Source: Apricaphanius iberus
Taxonomy: Eukaryota > Chordata > Actinopteri > Cyprinodontiformes > Aphaniidae
Length of the DNA: 64,000 nucleotides
Direction of reading: 5' to 3'
Assembly: GCA_028564705.1 (NCBI GenBank)
Contig: JAPXFQ010000127.1
Location: 1-64,000, forward strand
Part shown: piece by piece, positions 30,280 to 42,970 of the stretch
Layout of the letters: each line of letters starts with the position of its first letter
Position numbering within the stretch: position 1 is the stretch's first letter
Made by a program: the position numbers and the translations under genes
Notes under the pieces: generated by a model
The model's database searches: none
Told to the model about the DNA's origin: nothing
The model's input: the letters and a program-made list of their open reading frames with translations, nothing else

Positions 30280-31685
30280 TGCAGCCACTTCTCCAGTGTG
30301 TGGTGGGACACCAAGGGGCAAACTCCGCCTGCAGAAAGTGAAGCCAACCACAAAGTGGCAAAAATTGCAGTTCAGCCCTCATACGCTGGGGCTGGCTCCA
30401 AAAAGGTGCAACTTCCCATTGACTCCCATGTTAAAAAGGCCAATTTTACAGCAAGAAAAAACATGTTTAAAGCCTGGTTCAAAAAAAACATTTTAGGTTA
30501 GATAGTTAAGGTTTACCATCATGACAACTCTGAATAATTAGTGCCGTGTCCTTTTGATTGACAGGTCAGTCTAGGCTAACTCTGGTGGCTAATGGTGGCT
30601 AACGGTATCTAAAAGATGTACCGTAGTCTGCTTTCCACCTCCGCTGGCTCGGGGAAGGTCTTCACAGCCTGGGACTAATGTAAAGACTTGAGTCATTTCA
30701 CTTTTCTGAACTCCAGTGGATGGTAATCATGCACTTATTGGACAAAGATGGATTGATGTGGTATTGATTACAGTAACACACTGTCCAAGAAGTCTCTGCT
30801 TCGGGGAAGGCTTTATACGGGCTGATGTTTCACCAGCAGTGGGTGGAGAATTTATGTCAGGTGGCCAAGAGGAATGCTGTTTCAATCGGAGCTTTTATTT
30901 CTTTCTAGACGCGAGTTGGAGTAGACGACCAGTCGGGTAGAAGCAGAGAAGCAAAGTCGGCAGGACCAAGAAACTGCAGCATCAAGAGCTGGAGACTGCT
31001 AGATCAGGCTGTAAGACTACAGAGTAAGACTCTAGACAGACTGAATGATCACTGGTTAGATCAGTACTGGTGTGAGGAACACAGCTGGAGGAATGAATTA
31101 ATGGATGTCTGAGATGTGAGGTGAGTCAGAAGTATTTTATTTTTTGAGAGGATCTGAGTTGTCATGATGACTTTGTGACTGCCTTTTGTTAGTTGTGTTG
31201 TTAAGATAAGCCTGCCCATGTCCTCACCCTCCGCCGATGGTAAAGGAAATACAACCATTTTAGGCCGAAGTGACCCGACCCATTTGGGTCCTGTTATATG
31301 TATGTTTTCTCCACTCAATTTGTTTCCCGGTCTAAAGTGATCGTAGTTAAAAAACGGGCAAAAGTCTCTCAACCGCGGTCTTCTGGCTGAAACAGACTAC
31401 AGCCTACATTAGCATGAGTTAGCTCCGGACTAGCTCAGGACTAGCTTGTAGCTATGTCAGCTTGGAGCGTCAACTCTCCGCCCCCAGCCTCACAGCCCCA
31501 TTCTCAGCTCCACCTCTTTGCCCATTTTTTGAGTTTCTGAGAGTGACGAGGCAAGTGACGCAGTCAAGATGGCGGCGATGGGAACCGCCCAGTTTGCTTC
31601 ATTTTTGCTCTTCAGAAACCTATGGTGTCAACGAGGTTTGTCCATTGTTTTTTACAGTCTATGGGGGTCAATGACCGGAGTGCTT
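30280..31685. repeat. Dispersed fish repeat, class unresolved
   Basis: The left part (AAAATTGCAGTTCAGCCCTC, then CCATTGACTCCCATGTTAAA and ACAGCAAGAAAAAACATGTT) and the right part (AAGATGGCGGCGATGGGAAC, then GCTCTTCAGAAACCTATGG and TTTTTTACAGTCTATGG) are wordings I recognise from a repeat common in percomorph fish, with ends that include the mutually inverted CCCAT and ATGGG blocks. No protein frame of note. I cannot assign it to a class. Confidence 0.45.
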
Positions 31686-32216
31686 TAATGACAAAAACTA
31701 CTACTGTTACTTTCATCTGCAAGGCTCTTTTTGGGTTGTCCCAGAGCCATTGGTATTTCTCCTCTTTCCCGTGCTCCTTTTTTCTGATGTTTACATTTTT
31801 TTGGGACACTCACATCAATCACAATGACTCTGTTTAAAGGTCTGGTCGGTTGGTCATAACAATTTGCTCTATATATGGAAGTCCCACAGGATTGTAGCTC
31901 AGTTTTCTTTATCACTTTGGGAGGTGATTCACACTTTGCCTTTGGGGTCTCCATTTTATATTCTGCATATAGTTTATTGTACATTATGCCCACTATTTGG
32001 TAACTGCATTGCATATTTTCCTTTCCTGCCAGTATCTTACAACCTGGTGAGAGATAGTGGATTATTACTGGGGGATCTTTGCACAGCCTGTAACATAATC
32101 CTGCCTAGTGTGGTTGATTTGGGCCTTTTTTGTTCTGGAGCTCAAGTGTGCTGCTCCTGTGCTATTATGAATAGTGTTTATGTGCTATCCTTTAGACTTC
32201 CCTACTTAAGGCATCA
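31686..32216. other. Unassigned
   Basis: Frames on both strands here lack domain signals and splice context. Confidence 0.45.
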
Positions 32217-32224
32217 GTAGGAAC

Positions 32225-33462
32225 TAGGGATGGGTACCGATGTGGCACCGGTTCTGACATAAACAGTAGTAACCACACCGAAAAGCAGCGCACATTTCGT
32301 TGCCGTATTTTGGTTCTTGTTTTCCCAGAGATGTCAAACACTGTGGATTCTATGCGTGCCATCAGCCAAGAGGGATTCCCTATATCACCAGAAAAGGTAA
32401 ACATGGCTGTCTTTGTGCAAAAAACTGCTAAAAGTTAGGGTTGTTGAAATTAACGAACCAACGCAGATCGATTAATTCCTAGAATTAACAATCCCCCCCC
32501 CCTTTTGTTATGCAATGAAAAACGCATTCCCAGAACAGTGCCCTGTTTATAAGTCAGCCCGCAACACATCAGCTCTCCTTCTTAATCAGCCAAACTGCGT
32601 ATTGTTGTGCAGCAGCGTGTGTTTGTGATCCTAAAATTAAATGTAAGTATATTATTATTGGCATATTGGTTTGTGATGATATGATAAGTTCTTAAGTTGT
32701 CTGTGAGAATTATCTGTCCACTTCGGATATCAGCTCAGGTGTGTGTGGCGCACAGTTTGCGCAGTGTGCGGTATTTAAGTTGATTTATGCCCATTGGCTC
32801 ACTGTATAGCTTCAGTACATTTCATAGTGAGATACCGCTGCATTAAAAATACGAAATTATTCAGTTAAAGTTATGTTTTCTGACTTAAATTAGTGCTAGC
32901 TATTAGCGGAAGTAGCTGTGTTCATCTTCACAATATTTCCTGTTGTGATGAACTCGAGAATTTGCTGAGTGTTTACTTTTGGAAAATGGTCAGTTGTGAC
33001 ATTAGATTAGTCTATATTACATTTGATTTATCTGCTGATATCCAAATGTTAAGTTTATTCATATATTTTGATTAGATCTACCTCAATTTGCTATTACTTT
33101 TCATTTTGGACCACACAAACATTGTGAATGTGATTGTGGAGTTTAAAAGAAAAACTTAATTGATTTATCCTATATTTATTTTTATTTTTTTTAAAAGAGC
33201 AACTGCATCTAGATTTATCCTTTTTATTTACACTGAAAGCGGTAGTAGTTTTTTTGTCATATTTAGGGAATTATAATTAATTTACAGCTACCCTGTAACT
33301 AATTAGATCACAATCTTTTATTGTTTGACAGCCATACTAAAAATAACTAAATAAGAGGGTTTTTAGACATTTTAGTATGTATGCTTTCCATTCTTGAAGC
33401 ACCGTTTCAAGCACTGTTTAATCACCGGCACAATTTTAAAACCTAAGCCATACCCATCCCTA
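32225..33462. mobile_element. hAT element, 1.24 kb, perfect 8-bp target duplication
   Basis: The left end is TAGGGATGGGTACCGATG; the reverse complement of the right end is TAGGGATGGGTATGGCTTAG. Both share TAGGGATGGGTA, which is typical of a fish hAT group. GTAGGAAC flanks it exactly on both sides (32217-32224 and 33463-33470). Inside there is no long frame. A short exon-like piece at 32331-32397 ends before GTAAACATGG, a possible splice donor. I infer a non-autonomous derivative. Confidence 0.85.
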
Positions 33463-34131
33463 GTAGGAACTGGCCATAGTAGCCACTTTGGTTAGCTGTG
33501 AATGTTGTTTATCCTCTCATGATGGTTGCTCCAACAATGTGCTATGTCTTTTTGTTTGGTTGATTTGAAGTTGTGTCTTGGTTCTCCCATAGTTCCCTAA
33601 ATGCTGTAGCATTGATGTGTTGTACCTGCTAAATCTCTTGTTGCCTATTTGTTTCAGAACCTTATTTCTCATAATATGGCCTGACTATATGTGTATATAT
33701 AAAGCTAGTGTTTTAAATCCTGATGCCTGTAAATCAGATTATTATATTTTACTTAGATGAAGTCAGTTAAATTCCCCCCCCCCATGTGACCTCCAGTGTT
33801 TCTAGTTGTACCTTACCTTATGTACCAAACCTGTTAATATTCCCTTTTGCTCCTTCCAAGGTCTCTTCACTGCAATCTCCTTGTGATCAATTCTCCAGCT
33901 TCTCTGTAATCCCGGGTCTTCATTCCACATCTGACAGCCTTCTAGTTCTGAGTTCCTCCATGATACAAGCTTCAGCACCTAGCTCCTCTGTGATCAAGCA
34001 GAGTTCCAAACTCAAGCTCCTCCCCGCCGTGGCATACCTCTAGCTTCAAGGTTACACCTCCTATCTTGTCTGTGGTCAAGCTCAGCTCTAAACACTTGCC
34101 TGCCTTCTGTGCTGCTCAGTCCCCCACTCAC

Positions 34132-34359
34132 AGGATCCATCACTTCCATGTTCTCGTGAGAACATTTCTCATCTGGTACAGACATACCAGACTCCTGGTT
34201 CTCCTTTTCTGACTTTGTCTCCACCATCTGCAGATTCATTTTATCTCCCTGGTTCCTGGTTCCAGTTATTAACAACATTTCTCTTTTACGCATAGGCAAC
34301 ATTTTGCCCGTGTCGCTGGTAATATTTGTTATCGATAGTGTTGTCCCCACCACTTTCAA
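34132..34359 (-). other. Exon-like open segment ending in a GTGAGT donor
   Basis: The minus-strand frame of about 75 codons is rich in charged residues (KSEKENQESG, then VPDEKCSHENMEVMDP) and meets a strong donor, CCT followed by GTGAGTGG, at 34131-34130. No acceptor with a good pyrimidine tract was found upstream. It has no known domain. It may be an exon, or chance. Confidence 0.25.
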
Positions 34360-35352
34360 AACCGTGGCATAAACTTTCTTACCAGCTCAGATCTAGCACC
34401 CACTGTGCTCCCAGCATAGTTTCCAAATAATCTGTATCCTATAGAGAATAATTGGTATTTGAATCTCTCTAATCCGTTATATTATACAGTCATGTTTTGT
34501 TTTTTCCTGTGCAGATCCCACAACATTCTTAACAGATGGTGATGTTACAAGTTTTAACTCGCAGTGTGTTGCAAATAACCTCAGAGCATGATTTGCAAGT
34601 TCAAATGCAGGTACAGTATCAACAGATGACTGTTTTAACTGGTATCTCTTTAATCCATAGTCGTATACATATACAGTCTTACCTACTCCATGCATGGCCC
34701 GTACACACATCCTCCAAACAAGATAGTATAGTAATATTATAATTAAATGTTTCTTGCTTGAAAGTAGATGTGTCAGTACAAAAGACGTGGATAGTTTATG
34801 AACATCAGATGCCTCCAAAGCTGAAAAGAAATTAGTATTGTGTACCCAAGAGTTTCTACTTGCATTTAATGTAAGGTTAATTCCTCTCTCTCAAAGATGT
34901 TGTAACTACAAAAACATTTACAGTAAAAGTAAATATGCCACTAACCAGGGGAAGACCGGGACAATAATTCAGAGCAGGAATTTGATACCATTTCAGGCCA
35001 CCACCCAAATAACGCAAAACACAGAGGGAATTAGGTTGATTTGAAATTGTAAAACGATAAAACAAAGGCTGCCCAAGTGCCCACACAGTTTTTTTCTGTT
35101 TCTTTCCCCAACAAAAATATGTATTTTCTGCTGAAATAACCTGTACTGAAATTGCCTTATTCTAGTTCATGTACAACTATACTGGTAAATCTAAAGCCAG
35201 GACATATAAAAAACTAATTATACAGACACAATGGATTTTGGAGTGGGAATGAGAGTAATTCTGAAGTATCAGTTAAAACCCTGTCCTTATTCCTGCCTGG
35301 TTTCTCCTACCAATGCACATTTTTCTCTCAGAAAGTTCTAATCTCTCCTTAC

Positions 35353-35430
35353 CTGTGTCATCTTCACTGCTGCTGGCCTCTAGTCCTAAGTCACTTCCTT
35401 GGTTCTGATTTTTCCATTGTAACAATAAAG
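35353..35430 (-). other. Exon-like segment ending in a GTAAGG donor
   Basis: On the minus strand the frame reads QWKNQNQGSDLGLEASSSED and DTG, ending at ACAG followed by GTAAGGAG, a near-perfect donor. The 5' boundary is unclear because no pyrimidine-rich acceptor is visible. The acidic Ser-rich composition looks coding-like. Possibly on the same strand and in the same lost gene as 34132-34359. Low confidence. Confidence 0.25.
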
Positions 35431-37092
35431 ATATGACAATGAGGAAAGCAAATTTCAAAGTAGAATTAGGATGAGGAGCAGTGAAACTGCTGTGATGATT
35501 ACTCTCAAGTCTCTTTTGTACCAAAGATATTTTTTCTCCGCCACTTATAATCTCTTTTCTCCTTTGCAGACCTGCCCTGACCCTGCCTACTGCTGTCTTT
35601 TTATTTTTATTTTTTGATAAATATTTATTTGAAATATGTAGATAACATTACTGAGGTCAAGCTCCTCACATGGATGATAGAGTTGGGATATTCACAGCAT
35701 GAACTGACTTATTAAGGGATATAAAATAGACAACATTAGTATTGTTAACCATCTAAACATTATATATTGGCATCATCATTTAGCTATACCATCTGCTTTT
35801 AACAACATAACTCAACTTACAGCTTGTGTGGAGAAGACTGTCAAAAGTTTTCTGCCTTTTGCTTAATCTGGATCAGTTGCTGACTATGCTCTGCTGATAT
35901 GCAGTACCTGTCTATGATTAAGCTTGTGTACGCTTGAAGTGCGTTTAAAGACGGGTAGGAAAAATAAGTTACTGCATACAGCAGATTAAACCACTGAAAA
36001 GAGTGCAGGGGACAGAGGGCACAGACACCGAAAGTGCAGGAGACCTGTGCCACAAGTATTATGTGTCTGTTACGGCAATGTTCAGTACATCAGATGCCCT
36101 AAAGAGCCACAGGGCAGAATGTCCACCAAACCTGACCATCTGCAATCACGGAGCAGGCCAGTTCAACAGCCAGGCCACAGGAAAATTGACCAAAATACAA
36201 TAATGTTCAATAAATCTGAGTATTATTATAAAGGTTAATTTAGTGCACATGCATTAGATTAGACTTTTTTTATTACCTGTGATCATTTTCAACTTAAAGC
36301 TAATGAAAACATAAATTTAAGAACAGAGTATTATATCAGAAAAAATATGTATTTTATACAGAAATATAGGCTCAATGCAATATTTTTTTTATAATAATAC
36401 CATAAAAATACTTTTTTCATTTGACAAATGAGCCTAATCAAAATGCATATTGTAATTCATTAAGTATTAACTACGCACAATGGGGAGTTAGAAGGGAGGT
36501 TTTTGGGCTTCTTAACTTGTTTTAAAGATGTATTTTGTGAAATCCTGCGTACTTTGGTAAACAGCTGTGTTTTTATTTTTGGCATACATTTTTTAGTGAA
36601 ATACATCTGGACTGTGGCATAATGTTTACTTCTTTGAAATATACAACATTTATGAAAAAAGTTGTCTATCCTGTTATACCAAAAAACTCATAATGAAGTG
36701 CTCTGATGCAAACCTTTGTCACATTTAATTAATTATTTTACTGATAAAGTAGCCATTTTTCATTTTAAAACTAGTGGATAATTGCTATTGCTTTTCACAT
36801 GCAGCAAGTTGTCTTGTAAATATCGCAAGCGCTACAAAAATGAAGGGGATGTTCAGAAACCCTCTTACAGTAATGACATTTGACCAGTTAAACTGACCCA
36901 TATAGAAAATACCCATTTATATTAATGTGTTTTACTCCATTTCCAATATATATTAATGCAGGGTATGAATGTCTTTCACTATGTAGACAGGCATTTCTTC
37001 AGCCTTCTTATCTAGTTAAATGGACCTCTGGTTAATTATTTATCACCCCCAGGATGACTGATTTACAAGCAAGGAATATGCGGAATCAGCTT

Positions 37093-37095
<3 letters not shown>

Positions 37096-37133
<38 letters not shown>
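37096..37133. repeat. (TA)n microsatellite
   Basis: About nineteen TA units. Confidence 0.95.
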
Positions 37134-37136
<3 letters not shown>

Positions 37137-38448
37137 AAGGTTTTAGGCAGGTGTATTAAAAATATTTAAAAAAGATGCTTTCAGAAATGTTTTTTTTTAT
37201 AAATGCACAAAATGCAAAGTACACAAAACAAAAGAAAAGAAAAACTGAATAAACAAAAAAACTGAATAGCCGAAACATTTGTCTTGTTTGTGCAGATATA
37301 TTGCATTGATCATTAGTTGTCAAATCATGAGAACTGATTGAATCGTTGTTGTTCTCACTATGAAGCTTATTTTGGCCACAGGGTACTTTATTTCAAGCTC
37401 TTACACCCAAAGCCTACTTTGGCATAATTGATTTTGATTTGTAATGGCTTGATTAGATGAGGGATTTTTTGATTGCAATCAACAATTTACACTGGACTGG
37501 GAAGCGTCACAATGAACATTGATAACATTTACTCAAAAAGTTTAATTGCTTCTTTCCCACTCCTTTGCCCTCCAGGATCTATCTATCTATCCAATCCACT
37601 AATGGCAATTAATTGACAGCAAAAACTGGTTAGCTTATACTTGTGGGGTCATTAAAGTTTGGTATTCACACAGAGTTGGGTGGAAAAGGCAGATGGTGAG
37701 ACTGTAGGAGTCGAAACTTCATTGAATAGGTTAAATAAGAATAAATACTGCAGTAAAATGCAGACATTAAATGTGTTTTTTCAAGCCATTTTTATTGGAT
37801 GCCTCAGGGTGGTGGAAGCACAAGCTTTATTTACTGCAAGGTTTTTTTATTATTATTCACTCAGTGTGGGTGTTGCTGTTGCTCTTATGGATAATCTATC
37901 AGCTATATGCTTTATCCAGAGCCTAATTGAAAAATGACTTTTACTATGGGGCACGTTGACAACTCAAGGAAAGTTTGAAAAGGAAAAAAAAACTTATCAA
38001 TGCTTATTTTTCCTACACAGTCTTAAGGAATCACACAGCATGGCAATGCAAAATTATGTAGGTTAATCAAGCATTATAAATTCCTTCATTCAGCAACTTT
38101 AGGCGGAACTTTAAAGGAAACCACATTATGCCTGTTCTTTTGTCAATATACTAAATAGGTGCTGAATAACTGTTGCAGGTACAATTTAATCAACTTTTGG
38201 GATAAGCAAAGACTGGAAGATGTCTGCATGTCGGCTGTGGAGGGATACTGCCAGGGATTATAGCACAGGCTCATATCCATCCTAATTCTGGCGACATACT
38301 TTGCCTAGCAGGGAAGAAACCCTCATCAAGACTGGTCGCATATTGCAACCATGTGCTGCAATAATGTTTCGGAAAGGTCCAGCCAGACCTTTATACCTGG
38401 CTCAAGTCAGATACCAAACATATTGTGTAAAGATTAGATAACAGACCA

Positions 38449-38449
<1 letters not shown>

Positions 38450-38507
<58 letters not shown>
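38450..38507. repeat. (ATT)n microsatellite
   Basis: About nineteen ATT units, uninterrupted. Confidence 0.95.
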
Positions 38508-38508
<1 letters not shown>

Positions 38509-38749
38509 ATCATAGTATTTATGTTTCATGTGTATGATATTCAAATAACACTGAGATAGAGCAAAAATTCATGTTCAATCTTCAGTTAGTATATATCTAC
38601 ATGTATTCAAAAACCATGTAACGAAGGTTTTATTGTTTACTTGATTATCTAAATTAGTAAACAGTTTATTCATAATTGATTTGACTGTGTTGTGGCAGTT
38701 GATGTCACATTAAATGCAAAAAAGTTTTCTTTTTTTCTTCCTTGACAAA

Positions 38750-38935
38750 GCAGTATTGACTCATCGCAGTCTGCTGGGATTCCTTACATAGAAAACTTTT
38801 AACTGATTTGAATGTTTCTGTAATTGTATGGAAATGACTTTTGTTGTAAAGTGCCTTGAGATGACATTTGTTGTGAATTGGCGCTATATAAATAAAAGTG
38901 AATTTAAAAATTCAATTGACTGACCAAAGCATTAA
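38750..38935 (+). mobile_element. L2/Rex-type LINE 3' end, truncated
   Basis: Contains GATTCCTTACATAGAAAACT, AAAGTGCCTTGAGATGAC and TTGTGAATTGGCGCTATATA with AATAAA, the final part of the same 3' UTR seen at 7240, 49490 and 61140. It ends in an AATTCAATTGA-type tail. Confidence 0.75.
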
Positions 38936-40636
38936 TATCCAAGCCAACTATGACGTTAAAGCAAATTGAAGCATCTGAGGGTTCTAATAGTTGAAACACT
39001 TTCATACATGTGTCACATGCATTATAAGTCACTGCTCATTCACTGCAGCAGAAGAAAATATTGTTTAAGAGACCAGTGTAACTCTTTTCTAAGAAATTTT
39101 TTAGTCCACAACCTTCATTTTGTGTCCCTGTAGCTCCACCACTGCTTATAATATAACTCAGATATGTTCTACAGCATCAGGATATAGGTTTTGCTGAAGA
39201 CCCAGTGCTGTTTAGTAACAGCAGATGGATTTTCACTGTCAGCCTTCTGTCACGTCCACTGGATTCAAAGACATTCCCTTGGAGACAGTCAAAACAAAAC
39301 CACAGCAGGATCTTACTTACAGTATGGGTGAGCATGCTCACTACCTACTACCATCAATATAGTATAGTTGTGTCTGTAACCTCAGGTGTAGGTTGTTATT
39401 TGCCATAAGCAATAGGTAATGAATCATCAAAGATTATCCTTATCTGACTTGCAACTTGCTAAACTTACTTTTCTGTGAGCACAAGAGGCTGCTGCTGACT
39501 TATCCTTTCAACTCAGCCATTTGTGTAAATGCTTATATATCAATGAGAACAACATTTTCAAAAAGTTAAACCATATTTGCCGAAGCATTTGGGAAGATTT
39601 TTGAATCACTTTTAAGACTAATTTTGGTGAGCTAGATAAATACAAAGAACGAAAGCAATTGTTTGCTTGCTTTTACACAAAGTTAAGCTGAACCACTGAG
39701 GGCAGTGTGCAAAAATAATTTGCATTGTTTTTGCAGATGCACAGAATAGAATTTCTGTGGAGAATTAGGTCCAGACCTTCTTCACAGTTGTTCATGTGCT
39801 ACACAGTTGGATGTTCTCTGTTGATGAAGCAATCTCATAGCAAGAAAATCTCCAGGGTTGCATCTAGCTAAAGCACTCAGAAGTCATGATGTGATACAAA
39901 AAGTGAGGTGTGGAAATTACAGGGTTTTGTTCAAGGGAAAGCAAAAAAAAAAAAAAAAAGGTAGCTGAGGCTCCTTACCTGTCTCTAATGCCGAATGTTT
40001 CATGTTGATACCAGTATCACATGTATTTTTGGATTCATCTGCTTATACTGTTTGGAAATCACATATCAGCAGAAAACAAAACAAAAATAAGCAATTTTTT
40101 CAGAGTGAATTTTGCATCCAGTCACTTACTCACCTCGACTTACTCTTCCAGACTTGTTCTTTGTGGGATGAGTTCCACAAAGAACAAGTCTACTGCAATA
40201 CCAAAACAGTTTTATATTAAGCCTCAAGAAGATTAAATATTACTGAAATTGATGGGCTGTTAGATTATGATTTAGCTTTTTTCTCTCAATCAATAGCCGT
40301 TAATTCAAAATTAAATAGACACTTCTAAAACAGAGCATGGAGGTGATTAAGAAATGCATCTTAAATTCCTGGGATTGTAACTAGTGTTTGATGGCTAAGT
40401 TTTGAATCCAGGAAAGAAAGAAAAAAAACACATTTACGGTAAATATTAGTAGTAGTTAATGAATATGAATGCAAATTACTCTATTAGCAATATAAATCTC
40501 AAAAGAAAAGTTGCTTGACAAAGCAAAAATTTAATCTCCAGAAGTGACCACTAAAATTATCACAGTTTGACAATTGGATAGAGTATTTAAATCAAATGGA
40601 AAAGCTTTCTTCCTTCCTCATAAAACCAGTGTCAAT
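38936..40636. other. Unassigned AT-rich sequence containing one perfect hairpin
   Basis: An A17 run lies at about 39943-39959. No gene was recognised; the hairpin at 40150-40191 is listed separately. Confidence 0.5.
40150..40191. repeat. Perfect 17-bp inverted repeat, 8-base loop
   Basis: The left arm AGACTTGTTCTTTGTGG (40150-40166) is exactly complementary to the right arm (40175-40191), with the loop GATGAGTT. No flanking element explains it. Confidence 0.9.
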
Positions 40637-40810
40637 TGAGACACATGGAAACTATTTACCGCACCAGATCTAACTATAATCCATTTTTGTACTGCCATTG
40701 TAGCTTAAAAGAAATTTCTTGGATCACTAGCTGTACAACAACTAGTGCAGGATCAGTAGCATTAGGGGTACACTGATACCAATACTGGTATCTGGCCCGA
40801 TACCATTCTT
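40637..40810 (+). repeat. Local duplication, copy 1
   Basis: Aligns in direct orientation with 42796-42970. Shared blocks include GACACATGGAAACT, TTTTGTACTGCCATTGTA, ACAACTAGTGCAGGAT, AGTAGCATTAGGG, and ACTGGTATCTGG with GCCGATACCATTCTTA-type sequence. The last about 45 bases are the left end of a hAT-like element; the rest of that element is absent here. Confidence 0.8.
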
Positions 40811-41101
40811 AAATTCTCAAATTATAGACATAAAAACAGAGAAAAATGTGTTTAACATTTTAGAATTAACATAGAGTAATATCAGGGAAATAGTGTATCT
40901 TCACTGTAGCTCATTTTTGTATATCACTGCAATATAACATCCATGGCAACACCATTAGGTCAATATAACTTCAAGGCCACCAGTTGTATAATCTAAGCTG
41001 AGGTTTAACAAGGTTTCAAACTATGAGTAAGCACAATTACATCTTGCAAATGTTGAAGTGGTGTGTCTTTTGCCCACATTTATATATTTTACATTTTACA
41101 A

Positions 41102-41139
<38 letters not shown>

Positions 41140-41140
41140 G
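41102..41140. repeat. (TA)n microsatellite with one TG interruption
   Basis: About nineteen TA/TG units. Confidence 0.9.
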
Positions 41141-41389
41141 TGCTAATCAAAAGACTGACATTGGAATGAAAACTCATCTGAAAAACTTTTTTGCTTTGGT
41201 CTTCTGTTGAAGTAAAACCTAATTACATTTTGCCTTGCCAAAGTTTTTCTCATAATCTTTTGCCTTTTGATTGTGATCTGTTTTGACTTTTTTTTTTTTT
41301 TTGCTTTGACTTTCATTATTTTCCTCTAAGTGATATAAAACTTTTAAAATATTTTTTTTAAACTGAATCCAATTTTTTCGTAGGTGCGA

Positions 41390-41592
41390 TTCCAGCATCC
41401 TCCAGTCATATGTCGATGTGCCCCTGGGCAAGGCACTTAACCCCACAAATTCTACATCGTCCTACCGAGCCATGTTGGCTATCGGTGTGTGAATGTGAGT
41501 GTGAATGGGTGAATGTGGCTTCAATGTAAAGCGCTTTGAGTGGTCAGTATGACTAGAAAAGCGCTATATAAGTTCAGTCCATTTACCATTTT
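41390..41592 (+). mobile_element. SINE 3' part
   Basis: Contains GGGCAAGGCACTTAACCCC, GTGAATGTGAGTGTGAATGG, then AAAGCGCTTTGAGTGGTCAG and AAAAGCGCTATATAAGTTCA, ending CAGTCCATTTACCATT. This is the conserved 3' portion of a widespread fish SINE. The tRNA-like head is missing, so it is 5' truncated or degraded. Confidence 0.7.
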
Positions 41593-42794
41593 CAGAGACA
41601 GAAATTATCCCACGCTAGTTTGACAGACATTGCTTGCCTATATTATAGAACTGTGTGTGCCTCATAAGTGCTGTGAATTGTACAATATTTTTTCTAAATT
41701 AATAAACATAAAATGCCAGATCTCTTGCACTTTAGAAACCAGAGTGAGATCTAACAAAAGTAAAGGTCATTATATAACAGCACTCTTGAGTCAGCTTATG
41801 TTTAATCATCCTATTAAATTGTATCCAGTGGTTACACCTGAAAACAGGTGAAAGAAAATATATCAAGGTGAATACATTTTCATCAGAATGCCAGTATTGC
41901 CTCAATGATGCCAAATGATCTTTCTCAGGCTTGGCTGGATAAAGTCAAACGTGTTGGATGCAGACATCAATCATGTTTATGGCTATTGAGCTTGAGGATG
42001 TTTTCTGGCTCTGCTGTTTAACACAACCCCCCCATAGCGAAAGCTGCAGAGAGAAAAGAGCAAGAGCGGTTATACTGCAGCTCAGAGCAATGCAGCTGTC
42101 ATCTGCAGCTCCGAACTCATTAAGGATTGATGTAGCCAAATAAAATGTTGCTTGTATGCATTCAGTGTATATTCAGACACAATTTCATGTGTTAAAATAA
42201 AAGGCAGATCTATAATTATTTGAAAAATATTTTTCACAAGTTACTGCTTGTCTTGGTTCAATAAAATGTATTCCTCAAATGATTGACACAAATTAAAACG
42301 TTGTCCATATGCATTTGAGATAAACAAAGAACATTTTGGACAATCCTGTTTCTAAGCTGTTTTGACATGGGTCATCTAAAACATGGTTGCATGCCCTGAA
42401 CTGAACCACTCTCCAGAGGTATGACTGAATTACTCCAGATGTCTTAAATCAGAGCTCATCTCTACTAAGGCCCTGTCTCTCTTCTAAAGCCAAAGCAGCA
42501 AGTGCAATCAAACCGAATGATTTAAAGTCTTATTTCATGATCTGCACAGAGAAGAAGTCCTTGGGTTTTCCTTCTTGGAGGCTGTTAGTAGGCTGCAGGA
42601 GCATGGGATCAGTGTGGGCAGAAAGCTTGGCATTTACTATAAGGCTTCTGAATGGCTTATAACAGCTGTCCATGTGCTGAAATTATTAATGTGTAGCCGA
42701 GACTTTTTTTCCCCCACAGTCTTACATTTTCTTAAAGAATTTTACGATTTATCACCAGGCTGTGCAAGCTAAATTGCAAGCATTCAACAAATTT
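41593..42794. other. Unassigned
   Basis: Short frames only; no repeat or RNA gene recognised. Confidence 0.5.
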
Positions 42795-42795
42795 T

Positions 42796-42970
42796 GGACA
42801 CATGGAAACTTTTTAATGAACCATATCTAACAATAATTCAATTTTGTACTGCCATTGTAACCTAAAATGAATTACTTATTTTAGCTGTAAAACAACTAGT
42901 GCAGGATAAGTAGCATTAGGGATACACTGATCCCAATACTGGTATCTGGGCCGATACCATTCTTATGTAC
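42796..42970 (+). repeat. Local duplication, copy 2
   Basis: Direct partner of 40637-40810, offset by about 2.16 kb. It runs into the complete hAT-like element at 42917-43392. Confidence 0.8.

Larger units (their letters stand above)
33471..36240. other. Region without recognised repeats; two exon-like segments
   Basis: Apart from the two segments listed separately, only short frames occur. Bases 33790-34080 are unusually CT-rich on the plus strand for this window. Confidence 0.4.
36241..38749. other. AT-rich non-coding sequence with microsatellites
   Basis: (TA)n at 37096-37133 and (ATT)n at 38450-38507. No gene or mobile element was recognised. Confidence 0.5.
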
